Counted from the stretch's first letter, positions 41,866 through 52,101 are shown. The stretch: DNA of 64,000 nucleotides from Blautia hydrogenotrophica DSM 10507 (GCF_034356035.1 NZ_CP136423.1:1488001-1552000); one strand, 5' to 3'. Numbers and translations are program-made. The notes: generated by a model not told the origin, from the letters alone.

Positions 41866-43834
41866 AGTCATAGTGTTTGCAGGGACTACAGAAGGGTATG
41901 AGATTTCCAGATGGCTGTCTGAGAAAAAGGTTTCTGTATTATCCTGTGTGGCCACGGAATACGGGGCCCGCGCGCTAAGGGAATCGGAATATCTGAAAGT
42001 CCAGGCCGGACGACTGGACCAGGAAGAGATGAAAAAACTTTTAAAAGAGGAGAGACCGGAATTGGTCGTCGACGCGACCCATCCCTATGCGGTGGAGGTC
42101 ACGAAGAATATCAAAACAGCCTGTGTGCAGACTGCTTGCGACTACCAGCGCCTGCTGCGGGGCAGAAGCGTTTATGAGAACGGAGCCGTCTATGTGGAAT
42201 CCGCGGGAGAAGCCGTGGCTTACCTGGAGAGGACGCAGGGAAATATTCTCTTGACCACTGGAAGCAAGGAGCTGAGAGCTTTTACCGCCCTTTCGGATTA
42301 CCAGGAGAGAATCTATGCCAGGGTGCTCAGCCTGCCGTCGGTGATTGCGGACTGCGCGGCGCTAGGCGTGGAGGGAAAGCATCTGATCGGTATGCAGGGA
42401 CCTTTCTCCACGCAGATGAACCTGGCAATGCTGCGCCAGTATGAGTGCAGGTATCTGGTGACGAAGGATTCCGGGACCGCAGGCGGTTTTTGGGAGAAAT
42501 ACGAGGCGGCCATGCAGGCAAAAGCTACCCTGGTGGTGATTGGCCGACCCCGGGAGGAAGAGGGCGACGACGTGTTTTTGGTGAAGCAGAAGCTGGCCAA
42601 GAGATTTCACCTGTCTGTCCGCCAGAAGGTAACGCTTCTGGGCATCGGCATGGGAAGTCCTGAGACGATGACGGTGGAAGGCCGGCGGGCCTGCCAGGAG
42701 GCCGACCTGATCGTGGGAGCCCGCCGAATGGCGGAAGCGGCCATGCAGCCTGGAAAAGCTGTCTGCTATGAATACCGCGCCGATAAAATCTGCGAGTATT
42801 TGAAGGGACATCCAGAATTTGAGAGGATTGTGGTGGCTTTGTCCGGAGATGTGGGCTTTTACAGCGGTGCCAGAAAGCTTCTGGAGCTTTTGAGGGAACA
42901 GGCTGAGGTGGAAGTGATCTGTGGAATTTCTTCCGTAGTGTATTTTATGGCTAAGATTGGCTTGTCTTGGGACGATGCGAAGATTGTCAGTGCCCATGGA
43001 AGAGACTGCAATTTGTTGGCTCAGATTCAGAGGCACCGGAAGGTTTTCGCGATTCTGGGAAGAGGGGACAGTGTCAAAATGCTGGCCCGCAGCCTGACAG
43101 AGTACGGACTTTCCCAAGCGGTGCTCCATGTGGGCGAACGCCTGTCTTATCCGGATGAAAAAATTTTTTCGGCCAGGGCCGGGGAGCTTTTGGAGTACTC
43201 CTCTGACCCGCTGAGCGTAGTCTGCGTGGAAAATCCCTGGGCAGATGCCGGGTGCAGCACTCATGGCCTGCCGGACGAGGCTTTTCTGCGGGGAAAAGCG
43301 CCCATGACTAAGGCGGAGGTGCGCTGTGTCTCCCTGGGAAAACTGATGCTGAGGGAGGATTCCATCTGTTACGATGTGGGAGCAGGCACAGGTTCGGTAT
43401 CTGTGGAAATGGCCCTTCGCGCGCCCTTGGGCCGGGTCTATGCCATCGAGAAGAACCCAGAGGCGGTTCGCCTTCTTTGGGAAAACAAGAAAAAATTTCG
43501 GGTGGATCACCTGACCATTGTGGAGGGGACGGCGCCGGAGGCTATGGAAGCTTTGGAACCTCCCACCCATGCGTTCATCGGAGGTTCTTCAGGAAACCTG
43601 GGTGAGATTGTAAAATGCTTATTGGAGAAGAATCCCAGGGTGCGGATGGTGATCAACTGTATTACGCTGGAGACGGTCTCTGAAGCTCTTCGCGTAATCA
43701 AAGAATGGCAGCTGGAATGTACGGATTTGGTGCAGGTCGCCGTGTCCCGTTCCAAAAATCTAGGCCGGTATCACATGATGATGGGAGAAAATCCCATCTA
43801 CATCATTACCTGCCATAAAGGAGAGCAGCTATGA
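41858..43834 (+). CDS. cbiJET: CbiJ-CbiE-CbiT trifunctional fusion: precorrin-6A reductase and precorrin-6/7 C5,C15-methyltransferase (decarboxylating)
   Basis: A 658-residue fusion covering three steps. CbiJ (about 1-250) has VIVFAGTTEGYEISRWL, VVDATHPYAVEVTKNI and TTGSKEL, and reduces the macrocycle. CbiE (about 254-455) has VTLLGIGMGSPETMTVEGRRA, LIVGARRM and ALSGDVGFYSGA, and methylates C5. CbiT (about 465-658) has CYDVGAGTGSVSVEMA and a Rossmann SAM site, and methylates C15 with decarboxylation. CbiE-CbiT fusions (CobL) are usual; CbiJ in front in the same chain is less common. No internal stop or frameshift is seen. Overlaps cbiH and cbiA at both ends. Confidence 0.93.
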   Translation: MYKVIVFAGTTEGYEISRWLSEKKVSVLSCVATEYGARALRESEYLKVQAGRLDQEEMKKLLKEERPELVVDATHPYAVEVTKNIKTACVQTACDYQRLLRGRSVYENGAVYVESAGEAVAYLERTQGNILLTTGSKELRAFTALSDYQERIYARVLSLPSVIADCAALGVEGKHLIGMQGPFSTQMNLAMLRQYECRYLVTKDSGTAGGFWEKYEAAMQAKATLVVIGRPREEEGDDVFLVKQKLAKRFHLSVRQKVTLLGIGMGSPETMTVEGRRACQEADLIVGARRMAEAAMQPGKAVCYEYRADKICEYLKGHPEFERIVVALSGDVGFYSGARKLLELLREQAEVEVICGISSVVYFMAKIGLSWDDAKIVSAHGRDCNLLAQIQRHRKVFAILGRGDSVKMLARSLTEYGLSQAVLHVGERLSYPDEKIFSARAGELLEYSSDPLSVVCVENPWADAGCSTHGLPDEAFLRGKAPMTKAEVRCVSLGKLMLREDSICYDVGAGTGSVSVEMALRAPLGRVYAIEKNPEAVRLLWENKKKFRVDHLTIVEGTAPEAMEALEPPTHAFIGGSSGNLGEIVKCLLEKNPRVRMVINCITLETVSEALRVIKEWQLECTDLVQVAVSRSKNLGRYHMMMGENPIYIITCHKGEQL

Positions 43835-45261
43835 AGATACCCAGAATTTTGCTGGCCGCGGGAGCCAGCGGCAGCGGAAAGACGTTGATTACCTGCGGAC
43901 TTTTGCAGGCGATGAAAAACCGGGGAATTCAGACGGCCTCTTTTAAATGCGGGCCGGATTACATAGATCCCATGTTTCACAGTAAGGTGATCGGGGCAAA
44001 ATCCCGGAACCTGGACACTTTTTTTGCTGGCGGCGACACCGTGCGCTGGCTGCTGCAGGAGAATATGAGAGGGATGGAGCTGGCCGTGATGGAGGGCGTG
44101 ATGGGCTACTATGACGGTGTAGGCGGCATCACCACCCAGGCCAGTGCCTATGATCTTGCGCGGGAGACGAAGACGCCGGTGATACTGATTGTCAATTCCA
44201 GAGGGATGAGCGTGTCTTTGGCCGCCTATCTGAAAGGATTTCTGGAATACCGGGCAGACAGCCAGATACAGGGTGTGATTTTTAACCAGATGTCTCCGAT
44301 GCTCTATCCAAGAATGAAAAAACTGGTGGAGGAAGAGCTGGGCATCCGGGCTTACGGCTATGTCCCCAAGGTGGAGGAGTGCCGGATTGAGAGCCGCCAT
44401 CTGGGGCTTGTGATGCCTGAGGAGGTACAGGACCTGCAAAAAAAGCTGCAGAAGCTGGCACAGGTGCTGGAAGAGACTTTGGACTTGGATGGGATTCTAA
44501 AGCTGGCCGGTCAGGCACAGGATTTACCCCCTTCTGATCTGACGGAGGAGGCGCAGATTTTTGGGTTTCAGCTTGAATGGCCGGTGCGCCTGGGGCTGGC
44601 AAGAGACGAGGCTTTTTGCTTTGTCTACGAAGATAACCTGCGTCTTTTGGAAAGCATGGGGGCAAAACTGGTGGAGTTTTCGCCCCTTCACGACAGCCAT
44701 CTGCCCGAGGATTTGGATGGGCTTTTGCTGTACGGCGGTTACCCGGAGCTCTACGCAAAGGAACTGTCGGAAAACCAGAGTATGCGCAGAGAAATCGGAG
44801 ACTGGCTGAAGAAGGGGCTTCCCTGTCTGGCCGAGTGCGGAGGCTTTATGTATCTGCATGAGCAGATGGAAGGAATGGATGGAAAATTCTATCCCATGGC
44901 AGGGGCCTTTGAAGGTTCGGCCTACCGGACGCCGAAGCTGAACCGGTTTGGCTATGTGAATCTAAGGGCAGAACATCCGGTGTTAGGAGAAGACTTAGGA
45001 ACGATACGCGCCCATGAATTTCATTACTTTGATTCGGAGAACTGCGGCTGTGATTTTCAGGCGCAAAAGCCGGTTGGCAGCCGGGGCTGGAGGTGCATGC
45101 ATGGGACGGACAGCCAGCTGTGCGGATTTCCCCATCTGTATTACTGCGGCAGCCCTCAGGTGGCAGCGGCTTTCTTAAAGCAGTGTGGGAAAACGCAGGC
45201 CAGACGAAGGTGTGAAAATCCTATGGGGGCGAAAGGAGAGAAAAGAAAATGGCAGGAGTGA
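43831..45261 (+). CDS. cbiA: Cobyrinate a,c-diamide synthase
   Basis: ATP- and glutamine-dependent amidation of the a and c side chains. The 476-residue protein has an N-terminal P-loop (LLAAGASGSGKTLITCGLL), FKCGPDYIDPMFH and EGVMGYYDG, and a C-terminal class I-like glutaminase domain with GLPCLAECGGFMYL as the nucleophile Cys region. The C-terminal tail after about residue 455 is basic and overlaps the start of cbiB by 13 bases. Confidence 0.95.
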   Translation: MKIPRILLAAGASGSGKTLITCGLLQAMKNRGIQTASFKCGPDYIDPMFHSKVIGAKSRNLDTFFAGGDTVRWLLQENMRGMELAVMEGVMGYYDGVGGITTQASAYDLARETKTPVILIVNSRGMSVSLAAYLKGFLEYRADSQIQGVIFNQMSPMLYPRMKKLVEEELGIRAYGYVPKVEECRIESRHLGLVMPEEVQDLQKKLQKLAQVLEETLDLDGILKLAGQAQDLPPSDLTEEAQIFGFQLEWPVRLGLARDEAFCFVYEDNLRLLESMGAKLVEFSPLHDSHLPEDLDGLLLYGGYPELYAKELSENQSMRREIGDWLKKGLPCLAECGGFMYLHEQMEGMDGKFYPMAGAFEGSAYRTPKLNRFGYVNLRAEHPVLGEDLGTIRAHEFHYFDSENCGCDFQAQKPVGSRGWRCMHGTDSQLCGFPHLYYCGSPQVAAAFLKQCGKTQARRRCENPMGAKGEKRKWQE

Positions 45262-46220
45262 TCGCCCTTTGCGCAGGCTTTTTGGCGGACTTGGGGCTGG
45301 GAGACCCGCGGTGGCTATATCATCCAGTATGCGCGATCGGCAAATGGATAGCGTTTTGGGAGAAGAAGCTAAGGCGTTGGTTTCCAAAGACAGGGGCAGG
45401 GGAGAGAGCGGCAGGAATAGCACTGGTGCTTCTGGTGCTTCTGGCCTGCGGCGCCATTCCTATGGCGGTTTTGCTGCTTTTGTACCAGTGGAATTTTTGG
45501 GCAGGTCTGGCGGTGGAAACCTTTTGGTGTTATCAGATGCTGGCGACGAAGTCTTTGAAGACAGAGAGCATGAAAGTCTATGAGGCACTTTCGACGGGAA
45601 CCTTAGAGGACGGCCGGTATGCAGTCTCCATGATTGTGGGACGGGATACCAAGGCTTTGAGCGAGGAAGGAGTTATCAAGGCCACTGTGGAAACTGTGGC
45701 GGAGAATACCTCGGATGGAGTGATTGCCCCCATGCTTTATATGGCTATCGGCGGTGTGCCGCTGATGTTCTTGTACAAGGGAATCAATACGATGGATTCC
45801 ATGGTGGGGTATAAGAATGAGAAATACTTAAATTTTGGCAGATGCGCGGCGAAGCTGGACGATGCGGCCAACTATGTGCCGGCCAGAATCAGTGGCTGGC
45901 TGATGGTGGCGGCCAGCTTTCTGGCCGGTTTTGACGGAAAGAACGCAAAGAAGATTTATCTGAGGGACCGGAGAAACCACGCGAGTCCGAACTCCGCGCA
46001 GACAGAAGCTGTGATGGCCGGAGCTCTGGGCGTGCAGCTGGCGGGAAACGCATACTATTTTGGGAAATTGTATGAGAAGCCCACGATTGGGGATTCGGTC
46101 AGGCCCATTGAGAGAGAAGACATTCCCAGATCAAATCGGCTTTTGTATGTCACCGCAGGCCTAGGACTTTTGATCTTTGCTCTGGCGAGGTTTGCGGTGC
46201 TGGGGCTGATTTTAGCTTAG
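45249..46220 (+). CDS. cbiB: Adenosylcobinamide-phosphate synthase
   Basis: Integral membrane enzyme attaching the aminopropanol phosphate arm to adenosylcobyric acid. The 323 residues have several hydrophobic segments and conserved loops: GDPRWLYHPVCAIGKWI, MIVGRDTKALSEEGVIKATVETVAENTSDGVIAPM and NHASPNSAQTEAVMAGALG. The start overlaps the cbiA stop and has AAAGGAG upstream. It uses the product of the next gene, cobD. Confidence 0.95.
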   Translation: MAGVIALCAGFLADLGLGDPRWLYHPVCAIGKWIAFWEKKLRRWFPKTGAGERAAGIALVLLVLLACGAIPMAVLLLLYQWNFWAGLAVETFWCYQMLATKSLKTESMKVYEALSTGTLEDGRYAVSMIVGRDTKALSEEGVIKATVETVAENTSDGVIAPMLYMAIGGVPLMFLYKGINTMDSMVGYKNEKYLNFGRCAAKLDDAANYVPARISGWLMVAASFLAGFDGKNAKKIYLRDRRNHASPNSAQTEAVMAGALGVQLAGNAYYFGKLYEKPTIGDSVRPIEREDIPRSNRLLYVTAGLGLLIFALARFAVLGLILA

Positions 46221-46239
46221 AAATGAGAGGAAATAATCT

Positions 46240-47277
46240 ATGAAACATATACATGGCGGAGATGTCTACCACCATCAAGGATGCGTGGATTTTTCCGCGA
46301 ACTGCAACCCTTTGGGAACTCCTGGCAAAGTGAGGCAGGCAGTGGCGGACAGTCTGGATGAGCTGGTAAACTATCCCCAGGTGGGATACGAGAGTCTGAA
46401 AAAGGCGATCGCACAGTACGAACAGGTGAACAAGGAGCAGGTGATCTGCGGAAACGGGGCGGCAGAGCTGATCTATACGCTGATTTTGGCTTTGAGACCG
46501 AGACAGGCCCTGGTCTTGGCCCCTACTTTTGCGGAATATGAGCAGGCATTGGAAAATCTGGGATGCCGGGTAGACTATTACGGATTAAAGAGGGAATGCA
46601 GCTTTCAGCCGCAGTCCGATTTTTTTGACAGATTGACGCCCCAGGTGGATGTGGTATTTCTGTGCAACCCCAACAATCCCACAGGGCTCTTGTTGGAGAG
46701 AGAATTTCTGGAGAGAGTTCTGGATATCTGTGACAAGCACCAGACCATGCTGGTGGTGGATGAATGCTTTTTGGATTTTGTAAAGGAACCAAAGAAGTAT
46801 TCTCTGAAAGAAGAGTTATCTGAGAACCCCCATCTGTTTTTGCTCAAAGCATTCACCAAGAGATATGCCATGGCGGGAGTGCGCCTGGGATACGGTTTGT
46901 GTCAGAACTTGGACCTGTTGGAGAGAATGGGAAGAATGACCCAGCCTTGGAATCTGTCGGTGATTGCACAGAAAGCAGGAATTGCGGCTCTTAAGGAAGA
47001 AGACTACGTCCGCCGCGGCCGTCAGATCGTCTTTCAAGAGATCGAGCGAATGAAACAGGAGTTTCAAAAGCTGGGGATAAAGACTTATGACTCCCAGGCA
47101 AATTATCTCTTCTTTGAGGGCCCCAAGGATTTGTGGGAGAAGTGCCTGGACAAAGGGATTCTAATTCGAGACTGTAGTAACTATACCGGACTTTCCAAGG
47201 GCTATTACCGGGTGGCGGTAAAGATGCCCCAAGAGAATGACAGGCTTTTGAAGGCGCTAGGGGAACTATACCTGTGA
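46240..47277 (+). CDS. cobD: L-threonine-O-3-phosphate decarboxylase (CobD type)
   Basis: PLP enzyme of the histidinol-phosphate aminotransferase fold that makes (R)-1-amino-2-propanol phosphate for CbiB. In 345 residues: HGGDVYHHQGCVDFSANCNPLG at the N-terminus, CGNGAAELIYTL, CNPNNPTGLL, DECFLDF and the PLP Lys segment AFTKRYAMAGVRLGYG. The position between cbiB and cbiP separates it from a true HisC. A histidinol-phosphate role is less likely. Confidence 0.92.
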   Translation: MKHIHGGDVYHHQGCVDFSANCNPLGTPGKVRQAVADSLDELVNYPQVGYESLKKAIAQYEQVNKEQVICGNGAAELIYTLILALRPRQALVLAPTFAEYEQALENLGCRVDYYGLKRECSFQPQSDFFDRLTPQVDVVFLCNPNNPTGLLLEREFLERVLDICDKHQTMLVVDECFLDFVKEPKKYSLKEELSENPHLFLLKAFTKRYAMAGVRLGYGLCQNLDLLERMGRMTQPWNLSVIAQKAGIAALKEEDYVRRGRQIVFQEIERMKQEFQKLGIKTYDSQANYLFFEGPKDLWEKCLDKGILIRDCSNYTGLSKGYYRVAVKMPQENDRLLKALGELYL

Positions 47278-47357
47278 AACGGTAGCAGTAGACGCAGGAC
47301 CTCAGATACAGGAGAGGAATGACGGTTAGAAAAGTATGACGGAAGGGAAGAGAAGAA

Positions 47358-48872
47358 ATGGCAAAAGCAATTATGGTGCAGGGTACGATGTCCAATGCGG
47401 GAAAGAGTCTGCTGGCTGCCGGGCTGTGCAGAATTTTTAAGCAGGACGGATACCGGGTGGCTCCGTTTAAATCCCAGAATATGGCACTGAATTCTTTTAT
47501 CACGGAAGAGGGGCTGGAGATGGGACGGGCTCAGGTGATGCAGGCAGAGGCGGCGGGAATCGCCCCTTCGGTGAAGATGAATCCGATTCTGCTAAAGCCC
47601 ACCAACGACGTGGGGTCCCAGGTGATCGTAAACGGGGAAGTTCTGGGAACGATGAGCGCCCGGGATTATTTCAAATTTAAACACCAGCTGTTTCCCAAGG
47701 TGATGGAAGCCTATGAGGAACTGGCCGCCCAAAATGACATCATTGTCATCGAGGGGGCGGGGAGCCCTGCGGAGATTAACCTAAAAGACGAGGACATCGT
47801 GAACATGGGAATGGCAAAACGGGCGAAGGCTCCGGTGCTACTGGTGGGAGACATCGACCGGGGCGGGGTGTTTGCCCAGTTGATTGGCACGGTGATGCTT
47901 CTGGAGGAAGAGGAAAAAAAGCTGGTGAAAGGCTTGATTGTCAATAAGTTCCGGGGAGACAAGACGATTTTGGACCCAGGTATCGAAATGTTGGAGCAAA
48001 AGGCTGGAATTCCCGTAGTAGGTGTGGCGCCTTACTTGGACATCCAGGTGGAGGATGAGGACAGCTTGACGGAGCGTTTTGAGGGAAACCGGGAAGTGGG
48101 ATTGATAGATTTGGCGGTGATTCGGCTTCCGAGAATTTCCAATTTTACGGATTTCAATCCTCTAGAGAGTATTCCGGGAGTGTCCCTGCGCTATGTGAGA
48201 CATGTCCGTGAACTGAAAAACCCGGATATGATTTTGCTTCCGGGTACAAAGAACACGATGGAAGATCTGCTTTGGATGCGCCAAAACGGATTGGAGGCCG
48301 CGATTCTGAAGGAGGCAGCCAAGGGGAAGGTCATTTTTGGAGTCTGCGGAGGGTATCAGATGCTTGGGCAGACGCTCTCAGACCCTCACCATGTGGAAGC
48401 AGGCGGCCAGATCGAAGGTATGGGGCTTTTGCCGATGGACACCGTATTCGAGGAGGCGAAGACTCGAACCCGTGTCTGCGGACAGCTCTGTGAGCTCACA
48501 GGCGTATTAAAAGAAATGTCCGGCGTGCCGTTAGAGGGCTATGAGATTCACATGGGAGAGAGCGTTCCCAGAGAAGAGACGGCGTGTATGTCCAGGATTA
48601 CCGACCAGGTGACCGGAGCGAAAAAGGTGGACGGTCTGTGTGCCGGGAATGTCTATGGAACCTATATCCACGGAATTTTTGACCGGGAGGAAGTCACCAA
48701 AGGATTGATGGAAGCCATCGGCAAGGCGAAAGGTGTCGATGTGTCTGAGATGACCGGTGTGGATTTCGCGGCGTTTAAGGAGACTCAGTACGATCTTCTG
48801 GCCGATGGCCTGAGAAAACATCTGGATATGGAAAAAATTTATGAGATTTTAAATGCGGGAGTAGAGGAGTGA
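47358..48872 (+). CDS. cbiP: Cobyric acid synthase
   Basis: Amidates the b, d, e and g side chains using glutamine and ATP. The 504 residues show [20 protein letters not shown] (P-loop variant), [37 protein letters not shown] and a glutaminase half with [13 protein letters not shown] and YIHGIF. It starts 80 bases after cobD with GGAAGGG upstream and ends 4 bases before cbiC. Confidence 0.95.
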   Translation: MAKAIMVQGTMSNAGKSLLAAGLCRIFKQDGYRVAPFKSQNMALNSFITEEGLEMGRAQVMQAEAAGIAPSVKMNPILLKPTNDVGSQVIVNGEVLGTMSARDYFKFKHQLFPKVMEAYEELAAQNDIIVIEGAGSPAEINLKDEDIVNMGMAKRAKAPVLLVGDIDRGGVFAQLIGTVMLLEEEEKKLVKGLIVNKFRGDKTILDPGIEMLEQKAGIPVVGVAPYLDIQVEDEDSLTERFEGNREVGLIDLAVIRLPRISNFTDFNPLESIPGVSLRYVRHVRELKNPDMILLPGTKNTMEDLLWMRQNGLEAAILKEAAKGKVIFGVCGGYQMLGQTLSDPHHVEAGGQIEGMGLLPMDTVFEEAKTRTRVCGQLCELTGVLKEMSGVPLEGYEIHMGESVPREETACMSRITDQVTGAKKVDGLCAGNVYGTYIHGIFDREEVTKGLMEAIGKAKGVDVSEMTGVDFAAFKETQYDLLADGLRKHLDMEKIYEILNAGVEE

Positions 48873-48876
48873 GCGT

Positions 48877-49515
48877 ATGAAGGTAGAACTGGAAAATGTA
48901 AAACCCATGGAGATCGAGGCCAGAAGTTTTGAGATCATCACAGAAGAATTGGGGAATACGGTGCTGGCTCCGGGTACAGAACTGATTGTAAAGCGGTGTA
49001 TCCATACCAGTGCGGATTTCGACTATGCGAAAAATCTGTGCTTTTCGGAAGGGGTCGTGGAGAAAGCCTTAGAAGCGATCAAGGGTGGAGCCAGCATTGT
49101 GACGGACACACAGATGGCAAAATCCGGAATCAATAAGAAGGCGCTTGCCAGATACGGCGGTCAGGTGTACTGTTTTATGTCCGATGAGGATGTGGCCCAG
49201 ACAGCGAAGAAAAACGGCACCACCCGGGCTGTGGCCAGCATGGAAAAAGCGGCGGCTATGGGTGAGGATTTGATTTTTGCCATTGGAAACGCTCCTACCG
49301 CGCTGATTCATCTCTATGAGATGATACGCGAGGGGAAAATCCATCCAAAACTGGTGATCGGTGTTCCCGTGGGCTTCGTCAACGTAGTACAGTCCAAGGA
49401 GTTAATCATGCAGACTCAGGCTCCCTATATTGTGGCGAGAGGCCGAAAGGGCGGAAGCAACATCGCAGCCTGCATCTGCAATGCACTGCTGTATATGATC
49501 GATAACCGGAGATAG
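48877..49515 (+). CDS. cbiC: Cobalt-precorrin-8 methylmutase
   Basis: Moves the C11 methyl to C12 to give cobyrinic acid. The 212 residues include RCIHTSADFDYAKNL, with His43 at the position known as catalytic in this family, then GASIVTDTQMAKSGIN, FAIGNAPTALIHLYEMI and GVPVGFVNVVQSKELI. It is the last gene of the operon and is followed by a strong bidirectional terminator. Confidence 0.95.
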   Translation: MKVELENVKPMEIEARSFEIITEELGNTVLAPGTELIVKRCIHTSADFDYAKNLCFSEGVVEKALEAIKGGASIVTDTQMAKSGINKKALARYGGQVYCFMSDEDVAQTAKKNGTTRAVASMEKAAAMGEDLIFAIGNAPTALIHLYEMIREGKIHPKLVIGVPVGFVNVVQSKELIMQTQAPYIVARGRKGGSNIAACICNALLYMIDNRR

Positions 49516-49560
49516 AAAAACCGGCATCGCTGTTTTTAGAAGGCTGCGATGCCGGTTTTT
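49516..49560. terminator. Bidirectional terminator between cbiC and cbiK
   Basis: ACCGGCATCGC and GCGATGCCGGT form a stem flanked by AAAAA on the left and TTTTT on the right. It separates the converging biosynthesis and cobalt-uptake operons. Confidence 0.93.
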
Positions 49561-49593
49561 AGAACAAAGTGGGCTTTCCTATAACAGGAAAAA

Positions 49594-50385
49594 TCAGTGT
49601 TCCAGAGCTTCTCTTATGTGGTCAATGAACATTTGACGCACTGCGGAATACTGTCCGAGACCTTTCAGAACGGGCATGACCTCGAAGCCGCATTCCTGGA
49701 ACTGACAGAGCCAGGATTCCGGGTCGTCTCCGGCCAGATCGTTGCGGGCATGGTCTCCGGCGACGATCATAAATGGGGCTAAGATGACTTTTTTGGGGCT
49801 GTACTCTTTAACCATACGGAGCAGGGACTGCATACTTGGATAAGCCTCGACAGTTCCCAGGAAAATGTTTTTGTGTCCGAGGTCTTTGAACATGTAGTCC
49901 AAAGCAGCGTAGACAGAGTTAGCGTAGTGAGTGGTACCGTGTCCCATGAATACCAGCACTTCGTCTTCTTGAAGCTCAGAAAATTCCTGAGCGATAGCTT
50001 GAATCACTGCTCGGTTGTCTTCTTCTGTGGTCAAAAGCGGAGCGCCGAATCGGATAGAGTGAAATTGACTGCGGCAGGAGAGGGCGTCTTCTTTCATTTG
50101 GTCATTTTCGATGCCATTGATGACATGGGTGGGTTGAACGATTACATCTGTGATTCCATCTTCGGCCATTTTCTCCATGGCTTCTTTGACTGTAAAGATA
50201 TGAGTTTGGTCTCGTTTTTTAAGCTTTGCGATGATCATTTTGCTGGTCCAGGCACGGTAAATCTGATATTCTGGATAAGCTTTTGCGATATCGCCTTCGA
50301 TGGCGTCGATTGTGACCTTTCTGGTTGCATTATAGGAAGTTCCAAAACTTACCACTAAAATGGCCTGTTTTTTTGATTGATTCAT
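49594..50385 (-). CDS. cbiK: Sirohydrochlorin cobaltochelatase
   Basis: Inserts Co2+ into sirohydrochlorin (factor II), the committed step of the cobalt-early route. The 263 residues have AILVVSFGTSYNATRK, VQPTHVINGIENDQMKED with a conserved His, and VLVFMGHGTTHYANSVY with the second metal-binding His. That layout is CbiK (two-domain class II chelatase) rather than short CbiX. It is the last gene of the riboswitch-controlled cobalt operon, separated from cbiO by about 53 bases. Confidence 0.94.
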   Translation of the reverse strand: MNQSKKQAILVVSFGTSYNATRKVTIDAIEGDIAKAYPEYQIYRAWTSKMIIAKLKKRDQTHIFTVKEAMEKMAEDGITDVIVQPTHVINGIENDQMKEDALSCRSQFHSIRFGAPLLTTEEDNRAVIQAIAQEFSELQEDEVLVFMGHGTTHYANSVYAALDYMFKDLGHKNIFLGTVEAYPSMQSLLRMVKEYSPKKVILAPFMIVAGDHARNDLAGDDPESWLCQFQECGFEVMPVLKGLGQYSAVRQMFIDHIREALEH

Positions 50386-50438
50386 GTTTGAGTGTTCCTC
50401 CTTTGTGAAATTTTGATGTGTGTCGTGTTTTTCTATGA

Positions 50439-51284
50439 TTACAGATGAATATTTTCAATATATTGCTCCAGTTCTTGTAAATTTTTCGGAACCGGGAAAG
50501 ACGGGTCAAGAATGCCTTTTTCACAGAGTCGAAAATAGAGTTTCATCACAGTTGGCTGATGCAGATTCGTCTCTTCTAGGGCGTTCTGATCGGCAAAGAC
50601 TTCCGTGGGAGTTCCCTGTGAGAGTACTCGTCCATCTTTGAATAGAAAGATCTGATCGGCCCACTGGTATGCGTAGTCCACATCGTGGGTGGACATTAGG
50701 ACTGTGATTCCCTGCTGTGTCATTTCGTCAACGATATGATTGACTTTTTGGGTGTGTTTTGGATCAAGGGCTGCGGCAGGTTCGTCTAGAATGATGATTT
50801 GCGGATGCATAACCAAAATGTCCGCAATCGAAACCTGCTTTTTTTGACCGCCGCTTAGGGCATGGGTGGGTTTGTGTCTGAAAGGAGTGATTTCCAGATC
50901 TGCGATGACTTTTTCCACTTCTTTTTGTGCCTCTTCTTCTGAGATTCCCAGATTCAGAATACCAAAAGAAATTTCCTGATAGACGCTGGCTGAGAAAAGC
51001 TGGTTGTCTGGGTCTTGAAAGACAATCCCTACTTTTTGGCGCAGGTCCAACAGTCCTTTTTTAGAGTAGTCTATGGGTTTTCCATCTACAAAAAGGGTAC
51101 CGCTGCTGGGGCGGTGGATACCATTGCAGCACAGAAAGAATGTGGATTTTCCTGAGCCGTTCGCTCCCATAAAGGCGACTTTTTTTCCTCGCTGAATTTC
51201 GAGGGAAAGTCCGTTCAGAGAATGGGTGTTTTCGTCATCGTAGGAGAAATACAGTTCTTGGGCTTTTAGTATAATATCTTTCAT
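50439..51284 (-). CDS. cbiO: Cobalt ECF transporter ATP-binding protein
   Basis: ATPase of the cobalt importer, 281 residues. Walker A is GANGSGKST, the Q-loop reads GIVFQDPDNQLF, the signature is ALSGGQKKQVSIADIL and Walker B is IIILDEPAAALDP. It forms the energising module with CbiQ. It lies 15 bases after cbiQ in the same direction. Confidence 0.94.
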   Translation of the reverse strand: MKDIILKAQELYFSYDDENTHSLNGLSLEIQRGKKVAFMGANGSGKSTFFLCCNGIHRPSSGTLFVDGKPIDYSKKGLLDLRQKVGIVFQDPDNQLFSASVYQEISFGILNLGISEEEAQKEVEKVIADLEITPFRHKPTHALSGGQKKQVSIADILVMHPQIIILDEPAAALDPKHTQKVNHIVDEMTQQGITVLMSTHDVDYAYQWADQIFLFKDGRVLSQGTPTEVFADQNALEETNLHQPTVMKLYFRLCEKGILDPSFPVPKNLQELEQYIENIHL

Positions 51285-51299
51285 ATGGGTTTGCCTTTC

Positions 51300-52073
51300 T
51301 TATCGCAGCCGCAAAATCACAGTGACTGCAAGTAAAAATGTTTCAAACAGTAAGATATAGAGGATTTCACGTCTTTTGGGCGGAAAATTCTCATGAAGTA
51401 CGCGGATGGTTCCGTCATAACAACGGGATTCCATGGCATCGTAGAGAAGATTGGATTTTTTGATTGCCCGGATTAGGAGAGCTGAGGCCATGAAACCGAA
51501 GGATTTGCATGAGGTGATGAAATCCTTATTGCCCAGACGAGAGTTCTGGGCGGTTGTGATTGCCGAGGATATCTCCATAAGTATAAAAATAAATCGATAG
51601 ATCAGAAGCATGAGTTCGATGATTAACCGAGGACAGTGCAGTTTCTGCAATACATGGATAAAATCTGTGATAGGAGTACTAAATGAAAAAAAGTACAGAC
51701 AAGAGACACTTGCCAGTGCAGTCAAAATCAATTGTACTGCATATAATAAGGAAGCTTTGCTGCCGGTCAAATACCAGCTTCCAATGGAAAGAGCGAAGAG
51801 ATCTGACGGTGTCTTTGAGACATTTAAGACGATGGCCACAGTACTCAGAATCAGGAAGACTAGAGGGACTGTGAGGAATTTCAGATAACGGAAAAAAGGG
51901 ATTCCACCCTTGTATATGGTGAGAATCCCTGTCGTTACCAGGACAATTCCAGCAATTACAACAGAACGACTGACCACACAAAATAAAAGGGTCAGGGTTG
52001 TAAATGCAAATTTTTCTCCGGCATTGTGATATCTAAGTTTAGAGCGGTAACATAGCTGATCGATGGCAATCAT
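51300..52073 (-). CDS. cbiQ: Cobalt ECF transporter transmembrane component
   Basis: T-component of the importer, 257 residues with about five to six hydrophobic segments. The coupling region near the C-terminus includes AMESRCYDG, the Arg-containing motif that contacts the ATPase. The gene order cbiM-cbiN-cbiQ-cbiO is the classical arrangement for Co2+ uptake. Confidence 0.92.
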   Translation of the reverse strand: MIAIDQLCYRSKLRYHNAGEKFAFTTLTLLFCVVSRSVVIAGIVLVTTGILTIYKGGIPFFRYLKFLTVPLVFLILSTVAIVLNVSKTPSDLFALSIGSWYLTGSKASLLYAVQLILTALASVSCLYFFSFSTPITDFIHVLQKLHCPRLIIELMLLIYRFIFILMEISSAITTAQNSRLGNKDFITSCKSFGFMASALLIRAIKKSNLLYDAMESRCYDGTIRVLHENFPPKRREILYILLFETFLLAVTVILRLR

Positions 52074-52101
52074 AAGTACTCCTTTCGCCGGGATACAGAA
52101 A

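Noticed and set aside
42362..43570. 402-codon ORF on the minus strand
   Set aside because: It lies fully inside the strong cbiJET coding frame, has no family resemblance or ribosome site, and arises from the GC-rich third positions of the real gene.
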